Of a stretch of DNA of 7,096 nt, positions 1 through 6,278 are shown one piece after another; the first letter of the stretch is position 1; each line of letters starts with the position of its first letter. Both the position numbers and the translations under genes were made by a program. The notes beneath the pieces were generated by a model. That model had not been told where the DNA came from and did no database searches. It was given only the letters and a program-made list of their open reading frames with translations. The DNA is from Rhizobium sp. Q54. Its GTDB lineage: Bacteria; Pseudomonadota; Alphaproteobacteria; Rhizobiales; Beijerinckiaceae. The stretch lies in the NCBI GenBank assembly GCA_945903655.1, contig CAMDOY010000187.1:1-7096 (forward strand). The letters run 5' to 3'.

Positions 1-1205
1 CCAGCTTCGAGCGCCAGCGCCGCGAGCAGCAGGCGCTGCAGATGAAGCTGGTGAAGAAGCAGGAGGAGCATCGCCGCCACCTGCAGGCCTTCGTGGATCG
101 CTTCCGCGCCCAGGCCACCAAGGCCCGGCAGGCGCAGTCGCGCCTCAAGATGCTGGCGCGCATGGAGCCGGTGTCGGCCATGGTGGACAGCCATGTGCTG
201 CCCTTCGACCTGCCCTCCCCCGCCAAGCCCCTCTCGCCGCCCATAGTGGCCATGGAGGGCGCCAGCGTGGGCTATGGCGACAAGGCCATTCTGACGCGCC
301 TGTCCCTCAGCATTTCCAACGACGACCGCATCGGCCTGCTGGGCTCCAACGGCAACGGCAAGTCGACCTTCGCCAAACTTGTCGCCGGGCGTCTGGACGC
401 CATGAGCGGCGCGGTGCGGCGCTCGTCCAAGCTGGATGTGGGCTTTTTCGCGCAGCATCAGGTGGATGATCTGGCGCCGGGCGGCACGCCCTATAGCCAT
501 GTGGCCGAACTCATGCGCGACGGCACGGAGGCGAAGATCCGCGCCCGCTGCGCCCAGATGGGCTTTCCCAATGTGAAGGCAGACACGCGCGTCAGCGAAT
601 TGTCCGGCGGCGAAAAGGCCCGCCTGCTGATGGGCCTCGCCACCTTCACCGGCCCGCATCTGCTGATCCTCGACGAACCCACCAACCATCTGGACATCGA
701 CAGCCGCGCCCCGCTCATCGAGGCACTCAACGATTATCAGGGCGCCGTAATCCTGGTCTCCCATGATCGCTATCTGCTGGAGGCCTGCGCCGACCGGCTC
801 TGGCTGGTGGCTGATGGCACGGTGAAGACCTTCGACGGCGACATGGACGAGTACCGCCGCTTCGTGCTGGAGCAGGCGCGGGCGGAGAGCCGCAAGAACA
901 CGAAACCCGGCGATGAGGACGAGCAGAAGGACACCCTCGCCGCCCAGCGCCAGAACAACGCCAAGACCCGCCGCGAAACCGCGCCCCTGCGCAAGAAGAT
1001 CGAGGCGGTGGAGGCGCGCATGGCGAAGTTTTCAGGGCTCATCACCAAGGTGGACGACATGCTCGCCCATCCCGACGCCTATGCGAAGGATGCCGCGAAA
1101 GCCACGCACCTGGCGCAGCAACGGGCCGAGCTGGTACGCGCGCTGGCGGGGGCAGAGGAGGAATGGCTGGCCCTGTCGGAGGAGCTGGAGGCGGCGAGCG
1201 CCTGA
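1..1205 (+). CDS. ABC-F family ATPase, YheS-like, C-terminal half (5' truncated)
   Basis: The frame is open from the first full codon at position 3, so the true start and the first ATPase domain lie left of the window; the ATG at 42 is internal. Up to about 170 is the charged helical linker (rich in K, R, Q and E) that in ABC-F proteins reaches toward the ribosomal P-site tRNA. The second nucleotide-binding domain follows: Walker A GSNGNGKST at 342-368, Q-loop glutamine at 453-455, signature LSGGEKARL at 600-626, Walker B LLILDEPTNHLD at 660-695, and the H-loop histidine in VSHD at 762-764. All catalytic motifs are intact. From about 930 to the TGA at 1203 is a charged, probably coiled-coil tail. 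There is no membrane segment, as expected for a soluble ABC-F factor that acts on translating ribosomes. Linker and tail resemble YheS more than Uup, from memory and without an alignment. It converges on holC 18 bases downstream. The family is near certain; the subfamily is tentative. Confidence 0.95.
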   Translation, partial: SFERQRREQQALQMKLVKKQEEHRRHLQAFVDRFRAQATKARQAQSRLKMLARMEPVSAMVDSHVLPFDLPSPAKPLSPPIVAMEGASVGYGDKAILTRLSLSISNDDRIGLLGSNGNGKSTFAKLVAGRLDAMSGAVRRSSKLDVGFFAQHQVDDLAPGGTPYSHVAELMRDGTEAKIRARCAQMGFPNVKADTRVSELSGGEKARLLMGLATFTGPHLLILDEPTNHLDIDSRAPLIEALNDYQGAVILVSHDRYLLEACADRLWLVADGTVKTFDGDMDEYRRFVLEQARAESRKNTKPGDEDEQKDTLAAQRQNNAKTRRETAPLRKKIEAVEARMAKFSGLITKVDDMLAHPDAYAKDAAKATHLAQQRAELVRALAGAEEEWLALSEELEAASA

Positions 1206-1223
1206 GCCAGGCTCGGCCTGCCC

Positions 1224-1688
1224 TCAAGCCTTCTTTTGCCAGCCGCCGTTTTCGCCCTGCTGCCAGTAGGAGAGCTCCAGCCCCTTGGCCTTCAGCTCTT
1301 TCCACTGCGCGCGGGCGGCCTGCAATTCCTCGTCATTGTTGCCGTCGAACATGACCATGATGCGCGCATAGTCCGCATCCCCCGCCTCCAGCACCGGGGC
1401 GACTTTGGCGCCCTCGATGAAGAAGCGGATCTCGGCGCCATTGGGATTTTCCGGCCCCGTGGTGAGATAGACCGGCTGCAACTCGGCGTCCTCTTCGGCC
1501 GCGGTGCCATGGGGAAGGAAGTTCTCATCCCCCAAATTCCACAAAAGCTCGTCGAGCGCCGCGACACGCTCTTGCGTGGACATCTGCACCACAACGGTCC
1601 AGTCCTTCTCGAGGGAGCGCTCGAGCAGGATCGGCAGCGTCTTTTCAAGGGGCTGACGGGTGAGGTGGTAGAACCAGACGTCCATCAT
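1224..1688 (-). CDS. holC: DNA polymerase III chi subunit (HolC)
   Basis: This encodes 154 residues. Chi is the clamp-loader accessory subunit that contacts single-strand-binding protein at the replication fork. Diagnostic stretches are WFYHLTRQPLEKTLP near the N-terminus (5-19), LDELLWNLGDENFLPHG (45-61), which matches the LDEALW...FVPH block of E. coli HolC, the strand IRFFIEG (87-93), and the C-terminal helix AARAQWKELKAKGLELSYW (124-142). The length is normal for alphaproteobacterial chi. Two adjacent ATGs (1688 and 1685) are possible starts. I chose 1688 because it forms an ATGA overlap with the stop of the upstream gene and has GGGG just upstream; starting at 1685 would drop one residue. 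The reading frame stays open further upstream, to 1877, but that part is antisense-frame noise over the neighbouring gene. holC is last in the pepA cluster and probably has no promoter of its own. Confidence 0.95.
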   Translation of the reverse strand: MMDVWFYHLTRQPLEKTLPILLERSLEKDWTVVVQMSTQERVAALDELLWNLGDENFLPHGTAAEEDAELQPVYLTTGPENPNGAEIRFFIEGAKVAPVLEAGDADYARIMVMFDGNNDEELQAARAQWKELKAKGLELSYWQQGENGGWQKKA

Positions 1689-2227
1689 TGCCCCGTCAGA
1701 ATAATGAAATTGCGTTCGGTGAGCGTCCAGAGCAGTCCAATGTCGACGCCCCCGCCCACATGTTCCTCGACCTTGCCGGACACATAGACATCTCCACGCT
1801 CCTGGGAGCCGCGCAGATAGTCCGCCGCATCGCTCGCCATGCGCCGCGTGGTCGCCTCCGCGCGCGAAGGCGCCCATTTCAGCGCGGAGACGAGCGCGGC
1901 TTCCTGCACCCGCTCGAAACTGGCGAGCAGCGGCCCATCGGCGGGCATGGTGATCTTGGCCTCGAAGCCCACGAAGGCGTCAGCCTTGCAGCGCAGCACC
2001 CCATCGATGCGGGCGCGCGTCACAAGGTCGAAATTATCGAGCCCAGCGCTGGCGCCGCGCGAGACCACCAGCGGCTTGATGAACTCAGGCTTGAGATCGC
2101 CCACCGCCCGCACCATGGCCTCCTTGAACCCGGCGCAGCCAGCCGTCTGCGCGCAGGCGGGCGCGGCTGCGCCAGCAAGAAGCGCCAGAACCGGAAGAAG
2201 GTTGCGAATCCAAGACATGGCGGCCAT
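1685..2227 (-). CDS. Secreted hypothetical protein between pepA and holC
   Basis: I do not recognise this 180-residue protein. The N-terminus is a convincing Sec signal peptide: a short basic start (SWIRN), a hydrophobic core LLPVLALLAGAAA (residues 10-22), then an ACA-Q signal peptidase I site between residues 26 and 27. The residues before Cys25 (APA) do not form a good lipobox, so a soluble periplasmic or exported protein is more likely than a lipoprotein. The mature part has no further membrane segment and would be about 154 residues. It contains only two cysteines, Cys31 and Cys80, which could form one disulfide. A second in-frame ATG at 2218 would remove three residues and leave the signal peptide intact; neither start has a strong ribosome binding site. 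It lies 12 bases (or 21) after the pepA stop, and its TGA overlaps the holC start as ATGA, so it is a real gene in that operon. Its function is unknown. Confidence 0.85.
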   Translation of the reverse strand: MAAMSWIRNLLPVLALLAGAAAPACAQTAGCAGFKEAMVRAVGDLKPEFIKPLVVSRGASAGLDNFDLVTRARIDGVLRCKADAFVGFEAKITMPADGPLLASFERVQEAALVSALKWAPSRAEATTRRMASDAADYLRGSQERGDVYVSGKVEEHVGGGVDIGLLWTLTERNFIILTGQ

Positions 2228-2239
2228 CCCGGCGAAAGC

Positions 2240-3760
2240 TCAGCCTTCGTAATGCTCCGCCACGAGTCTGTCGAGCAGGCGCACGCCCCAACCCGAGCCC
2301 CAACTCTGGTTGATGTCGTTTTGCGGCGAGGCCATGCCGGTGCCCGCGATGTCCAGATGCGCCCAGGGCACATCATTGACGAAGCGCTGGAGGAGTTGCG
2401 CGGCGGTGATCGAGCCCGCATGGCGCCCGCCCACATTCTTCATGTCGGCGAATTTGGAGTCGATCAATTTGTCGTAAGCCGGGCCCATGGGCATGCGCCA
2501 GACCTTCTCGCCGGTGGCGAGGCCCACCTGGGTCAGCCGCTCCGAGAGTTCGTCGCTGTTGGAGAAGAGCCCCGCGTATTCATTGCCCAGCGCCACCAGA
2601 ATGGCGCCCGTCAGGGTCGCCAGATTGATCATGAACTTCGGCTTGAACTTGCCCTGAATGTGCCAGAGCACATCGGCCAGCACGAGGCGGCCTTCGGCGT
2701 CCGTGTTGATGATCTCGATCGTCTGGCCCGACATGGATTTCACGATGTCGCCGGGACGCTGGGCCGTGCCGCTGGGCATGTTCTCCACGAGGCCGATGGC
2801 GCCGATGGCGTTGACCTTGGCCTTGCGGGCGGCCAACGCATGCATGAGGCCGGTGACGCAGGCGGCGCCGGCCATATCGCCCTTCATGTCCTCCATGCCG
2901 CCGCCGGGCTTGATCGAGATGCCGCCGGAATCAAAGGTGACGCCCTTGCCGATGAAGGCGACGGGGGCCGCGCCCTTCTTGCCGCCGTTCCAACGCATGA
3001 TGACGAGGCGGCTCTCATGGATGGAGCCCTGCCCCACGCCCAGCAGCGCGTTCATGCCGAGCTTGGTCATGGCCTTGACGTCCAGCACCTCGATCTCGAC
3101 CCCCAGCTTCGACAATTCGCTGGCGCGCTTGGCGAACTCAATGGGAAAGAGCACATTCGGCGGCTCGTTGACGAGGCTGCGGGCGAGCTTCACCCCATCG
3201 GCCAGCGCATTGGCGTGACCCATGGCCCGGCGAACCGCCTTGGGATCGGCGACGCCGATGGTCACCTTCACCACCTTCGGCTTGTCGTCCTCGTCCTTCT
3301 TCTTGGTCTTGTAGAGATCGAACTGATAGGCGCGCAGCTGCACGCCCATGGCGAATTCAGCCGCCGCCACCACGGGGTCGCCGCGCCACTCTGGCAAATC
3401 AAGCAGAATCGCCACGGACGCCGCCCCATTGGCCTTGCCCATGGCATGGCCGCCCATGGCGACATAATCGAGCTCAGGAGCGCCCGGCGAAGGCTTCTTG
3501 GCGGGAGCTGCGCCAGCGACCACCAGACGCCCCACGCCAAGGCCCGCAGGCGCCAGCAGGTCCATAGCCGACGAGGGCTTGCCCTTGAACTTGGCGGTCG
3601 CCGCCGCCCGCTTCACCAGATCGGCGGCGGGTCCAAGCGCCTTCTGGGTGGCGGCGGAGAGGGCGAGCTCATCGCCAGCGAAGATGATCAGCGTCTCGGC
3701 GCCGCCTTCCGTCTTGATGTCCGCAAGGCTGGAGAATGACACTTCAATGGTCGGGGACAT
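2240..3760 (-). CDS. pepA: Leucyl aminopeptidase PepA (peptidase family M17)
   Basis: This encodes 506 residues, the usual size for M17 cytosolic aminopeptidases, which remove N-terminal residues from peptides using two metal ions and normally assemble as hexamers. The N-terminal domain (about 1-170) is variable and carries a lysine/aspartate-rich stretch, KTKKKDEDDKPK, at 151-162. The C-terminal catalytic domain has the complete active site: Lys272 and Asp277 in GKGVTFDSGG, Lys284, Asp295 in MKGDMAGA, and Asp354, Glu356 and Arg358 in the family signature NTDAEGRLVL (352-361). These sit two residues beyond the E. coli PepA ligands as I remember them (Lys270, Asp275, Lys282, Asp293, Asp352, Glu354, Arg356). 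The start at 3760 is supported by AAGGA five bases upstream; the open frame continues to 3916 but that extension has no family resemblance. First gene of the pepA / secreted protein / holC cluster, divergent from lptF. Some PepA proteins also bind DNA as regulators; nothing here shows that role. Confidence 0.98.
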   Translation of the reverse strand: MSPTIEVSFSSLADIKTEGGAETLIIFAGDELALSAATQKALGPAADLVKRAAATAKFKGKPSSAMDLLAPAGLGVGRLVVAGAAPAKKPSPGAPELDYVAMGGHAMGKANGAASVAILLDLPEWRGDPVVAAAEFAMGVQLRAYQFDLYKTKKKDEDDKPKVVKVTIGVADPKAVRRAMGHANALADGVKLARSLVNEPPNVLFPIEFAKRASELSKLGVEIEVLDVKAMTKLGMNALLGVGQGSIHESRLVIMRWNGGKKGAAPVAFIGKGVTFDSGGISIKPGGGMEDMKGDMAGAACVTGLMHALAARKAKVNAIGAIGLVENMPSGTAQRPGDIVKSMSGQTIEIINTDAEGRLVLADVLWHIQGKFKPKFMINLATLTGAILVALGNEYAGLFSNSDELSERLTQVGLATGEKVWRMPMGPAYDKLIDSKFADMKNVGGRHAGSITAAQLLQRFVNDVPWAHLDIAGTGMASPQNDINQSWGSGWGVRLLDRLVAEHYEG

Positions 3761-4053
3761 GTTGATCCTTTCGGGAAGGCTGAGGCGCGGGCCCCTGAGT
3801 TCTGGCGCATCATGGGAAGGTTCAGCTCCCGGCGCAACATCCCTTATCTGCGATTCGCCACGAAAAGGCCTCAGGCGGGTGTTGAGAGTGTCCTTCCTGT
3901 CACGCAGGTTAACCAAGATGCGGTGGCGCCACGACGATCAGTCGAACATGACTTGCGGCCCGGTGGCGGGCGCAGTAGCGATGAGGGGGCGCTTCATGAC
4001 CCAAGAGACCCCATCCATCCGTTCATCAGGCCGACCCGGACACCACAGACACT
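3761..4053. other. Divergent intergenic region between pepA and lptF
   Basis: These 293 bases separate two divergent genes and should hold the promoters for both directions. I found no hexamer pair good enough to call a sigma-70 promoter on either strand. Two perfect palindromes lie close together: GGTTAACC at 3907-3914 and GTGGCGCCAC at 3923-3932, with centres 17 bases apart. They could be operator sites or chance. Frames remain open across the region on both strands, but their translations are arginine/proline-rich and look like high-GC noise. The one exception worth noting is a 23-codon frame at 3996-4067 on the + strand with AGGGGG upstream, which runs into the lptF start. No tRNA, riboswitch or terminator with a T-tract was seen. 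Confidence 0.6.
3766..3770 (-). promoter_or_regulatory. Ribosome binding site of pepA
   Basis: On the minus strand the bases before the ATG read GAAAGGATCAAC. The AAGGA core is five bases from the start codon, which fixes the pepA start at 3760 rather than at the in-frame codons further upstream. Confidence 0.75.
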
Positions 4054-5193
4054 ATGTCCTTGATTGAACGATACATTTTTCGCATGGCGAGCCTATCGTT
4101 CCTGGCTGCGCTCGGCGGCCTCACCGGGGTGATCTGGGTCACCCAGGCCCTGAAGGATTTTGATCTCCTGACCTCCAAGGGTCAGTCGATGCTCATTTTT
4201 TTCTCCGCGACGAGCCTGATCATTCCCTCTCTCGTGATGATCATCGCGCCCATCGCGCTCTTCGCCGCAGTGCTTTTCACGCTCAATAAATTGAACAGCG
4301 ACAGTGAATTGGTGGTCCTGAGCGCGGCGGGCCTGTCGCCCGGCCGCCTGTTGCGGCCCTTCGCGATCCTGATGATTCTCGTCGCCCTGCTGGTCGGGGC
4401 CATGTCGCTGTGGCTGATGCCCTCCAGTTTCGCGCTGCTGCGCAACCTGCTCTCCCAGATCCGCTCCGATTTTCTGTCCCGCGTGGTGCGCGAAGGACAA
4501 TTCACCTCGCTCGATCAAGGGTTTGTGTTCCATTACCGAGAACGCGGGCCAGGCGGGGCCCTGCGCGGAATCTTCATGCAGGACCGCCGCGATCCCACGC
4601 GCACCAACACCTATATCGCCGAGAATGGCCTTACGATCTCCAATGGAAGTGAGAACTATCTGGTCCTCGAAAAGGGCAGCATGCAGCGCCAGACGGCCTC
4701 TAACCAGGACCCGGTGATCGTGGTTTTCGAACGCTACGCCATTGATCTCTCCCAATTCGGGGAAGACACGGCGGGCGCGCCGCTGAAACCCCGGGAGCGC
4801 AGCACCCGCGCGCTGCTGGAGCCGAATCTGGCGGATCCCTATACGAGGGCGAACATCGGCCCCATGCGCTCCGAATTGCACGACCGTTTCGTGAACCCGC
4901 TCTACGCGCTGGCTTTCGGCATGATCGCCTTCGCGGCGCTGTCGCAGGCGCGCACCACCCGACAAGGCCGGGGGATCGCCATCATGAGCGCCATTCTGGT
5001 GGTCATTGGCGTGCGCGGGCTGGGCTTTGGCGTGGCGGCGCTTGTGGCGCGGCATACCTGGGCCATCGGGGCGCTCTACCTCTTCCCCCTCCTCACCACG
5101 GGAGCGGCGGCCGCCTACGCCTTTGGCCTCCCGGCCCGCTTGACCCGTATCACCCGATCCGCCCCCCGGGCCGGATCGCCCATGGCGGGTTGA
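4054..5193 (+). CDS. lptF: LPS export permease LptF (YjgP/YjgQ family)
   Basis: This encodes 379 residues. LptF pairs with LptG and the ATPase LptB in the inner membrane to extract lipopolysaccharide and load it on the periplasmic Lpt bridge. Membrane segments fall at about 12-30, 48-76 and 101-122, followed by a periplasmic beta-jellyroll domain (about 140-265), then segments at about 281-297, 308-330 and 336-358: the three-plus-three layout of the family. The N-terminal IERYIFR and the block NSDSELVVLSAAGLSPGRLLRP (81-102) are typical; the latter includes the cytoplasmic coupling helix that contacts LptB, with Glu85 likely equivalent to the conserved coupling glutamate of E. coli LptF. The ATG at 4054 is chosen because IERYIFR starts the family alignment; the ATG at 4084 would cut into it. 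No convincing ribosome binding site precedes it. LptF rather than LptG is inferred from order and from LptF-like sequence. Its stop is two bases before lptG. Confidence 0.96.
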   Translation: MSLIERYIFRMASLSFLAALGGLTGVIWVTQALKDFDLLTSKGQSMLIFFSATSLIIPSLVMIIAPIALFAAVLFTLNKLNSDSELVVLSAAGLSPGRLLRPFAILMILVALLVGAMSLWLMPSSFALLRNLLSQIRSDFLSRVVREGQFTSLDQGFVFHYRERGPGGALRGIFMQDRRDPTRTNTYIAENGLTISNGSENYLVLEKGSMQRQTASNQDPVIVVFERYAIDLSQFGEDTAGAPLKPRERSTRALLEPNLADPYTRANIGPMRSELHDRFVNPLYALAFGMIAFAALSQARTTRQGRGIAIMSAILVVIGVRGLGFGVAALVARHTWAIGALYLFPLLTTGAAAAYAFGLPARLTRITRSAPRAGSPMAG

Positions 5194-5195
5194 GC

Positions 5196-6278
5196 ATGGT
5201 CGGCTGGACACTCACACGCTATTTGGCGAAGCGCTTCGCCCTCACCATCCTGGCGGTGTTCGCCTCCATTTTCATGCTGATCTATCTTGTTGATTTTGTT
5301 GAAATGCTGCGGCGCTCCAGCAGCCTTCCCTCCGCCTCGGCGGCGCTGGTGGCCTATCTGTGCCTGCTAAGGGTCCCGGCTATTTCAGAGCAGGTGCTCC
5401 CCTTTGCGGTTCTGGCGGGCTGCATGTTCGCCTTCGTCAACCTGTCCCGGCGCCTCGAATTGGTGGTCGCGCGGGCGGCGGGCGTTTCGGTCTGGCAATT
5501 TCTGACGCCCCCGGCCATGGTCGTGCTGGCGATCGGCATCTTCTCCATCACGGTCTACAACCCCATCTCCGCCTGGAGCAAGGAACAGGCCGACCGCATC
5601 GAGACCGATCTGTTTCGCGGCGGCAAAAGCCTGACGAGCGCCAGCATGTGGATCCGCCAGCGCAGCGTGGATGGTCAGGCGATCCTGCGGGCCGAGAACT
5701 CAAGCGATGGCGGCAGCAAGCTCTCGACGGTGTCGGTCTTCGTCTACCACCCCGATGGCTCGTTTCATGAGCGGGTGGACGCCGCCTCGGCGCAGCTCAA
5801 GCCGGGCTTTTGGGAGCTCAGGGATGTGCTGATCAGCGCCCCCGACGACGAGCCGCACTCCCATGAGACCTACCTTCTGGCCACCTATCTGACCCCGGAC
5901 CAGGTGACCCAGTCCTTCGTGGCGCCCGACGCGGTCTCCTTCTGGCGACTGCCGGAGGTGAGCTGGCGAACCGAACAGGCGGGCCTCGACGCCAACCGGT
6001 ACCGGTTGCGGCACCAGACGCTTCTGGCGCGGCCCTTGATGCTCCTAGCCATGTTGTTGATCGCCGCTTCTTTTTCCTTAAGGTTCTTTCGATTTGGCGG
6101 CGTCGCCCGGACGGTTGCGGGTGGCGTTATAGCCGGGGTCGTGCTTTATGTAGCGACGAAACTGGTCGGTGATCTGGGTGGCGCAGGACTTCTGAGCGCT
6201 CCGGTTGCCGCTTGGACCCCCGCGTTTTTGGGGACTCTGCTTGGTGCGCTCGTGTTGTTGAACCAGGAGGATGGCTAG
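5196..6278 (+). CDS. lptG: LPS export permease LptG (YjgP/YjgQ family)
   Basis: This encodes 360 residues, the second permease of the LptB2FG transporter. Membrane segments are at about 13-33, 58-80 and 103-122, then a periplasmic beta-jellyroll domain (about 130-260), then segments at about 278-296, 303-323 and 336-355. The cytoplasmic coupling helix is SRRLELVVARAAGVS (84-98), and its Glu88 falls at the same number as the conserved coupling glutamate I recall for E. coli LptG. The N-terminus (TLTRYLAKRFALTIL, then YLVDFVEMLRRSS at 30-42) is typical of alphaproteobacterial LptG. I use the ATG at 5196, two bases after the lptF stop, with GGCGGG at 5184-5189 as a weak ribosome binding site. 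A TTG at 5190 overlapping the lptF TGA would add two residues. Translation is probably coupled to lptF. The TAG stop abuts the lptD ATG. Confidence 0.96.
   Translation: MVGWTLTRYLAKRFALTILAVFASIFMLIYLVDFVEMLRRSSSLPSASAALVAYLCLLRVPAISEQVLPFAVLAGCMFAFVNLSRRLELVVARAAGVSVWQFLTPPAMVVLAIGIFSITVYNPISAWSKEQADRIETDLFRGGKSLTSASMWIRQRSVDGQAILRAENSSDGGSKLSTVSVFVYHPDGSFHERVDAASAQLKPGFWELRDVLISAPDDEPHSHETYLLATYLTPDQVTQSFVAPDAVSFWRLPEVSWRTEQAGLDANRYRLRHQTLLARPLMLLAMLLIAASFSLRFFRFGGVARTVAGGVIAGVVLYVATKLVGDLGGAGLLSAPVAAWTPAFLGTLLGALVLLNQEDG
6265..6270 (+). promoter_or_regulatory. Strong ribosome binding site of lptD, inside the end of lptG
   Basis: A perfect AGGAGG lies eight bases before the ATG at 6279, within the last codons of lptG. 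It is the strongest such site in the lpt cluster and decides the lptD start. Another ATG at 6271 directly abuts it but is too close and opens a frame of only 13 codons. Confidence 0.8.

Noticed and set aside
1202..1216. Hairpin CTGAGC-CAG-GCTCGG between the convergent ABC-F gene and holC, considered as a bidirectional terminator.
   Set aside because: The stem is only six pairs including one G-T wobble, it overlaps the ABC-F stop codon, and no T-tract follows on either strand.
913..1269. A 118-codon + strand frame overlapping the end of the ABC-F gene.
   Set aside because: It is an arginine/proline/serine-rich shifted frame of the ABC-F coiled-coil tail and has no ribosome binding site or recognisable motif.
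1689..1877. Upstream in-frame extension of holC by 63 codons.
   Set aside because: The extension overlaps the secreted-protein gene in another frame and has no resemblance to HolC. The family N-terminus begins at the ATG ATG pair.
1688..3739. A 683-codon open frame on the + strand, antisense to pepA and the secreted-protein gene.
   Set aside because: Its translation is dominated by H, R, G, A and D with no domain or motif. It lies opposite genes with intact catalytic motifs and good starts. High G/C at third codon positions routinely opens such antisense frames.
3761..3916. Upstream in-frame extension of pepA by 52 codons.
   Set aside because: The ATG at 3760 has AAGGA at good spacing and gives the normal family length. 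The extension reads as arginine/proline-rich noise.
3907..3925. TTAACC within GGTTAACC as a possible CtrA cell-cycle regulator site.
   Set aside because: The second TTAA half-site expected seven bases away is absent in both orientations.
3953..3981. TTGCGG and TAGCGA with a 17-base spacer as a promoter for lptF.
   Set aside because: Only three of six and two of six bases match the sigma-70 consensus hexamers, no better than chance in this sequence.
4093..5211. A 372-codon open frame on the - strand antisense to lptF.
   Set aside because: It has the same low-complexity R/G/H/E-rich composition, and lptF on the other strand has clear family features. It is a by-product of base composition.
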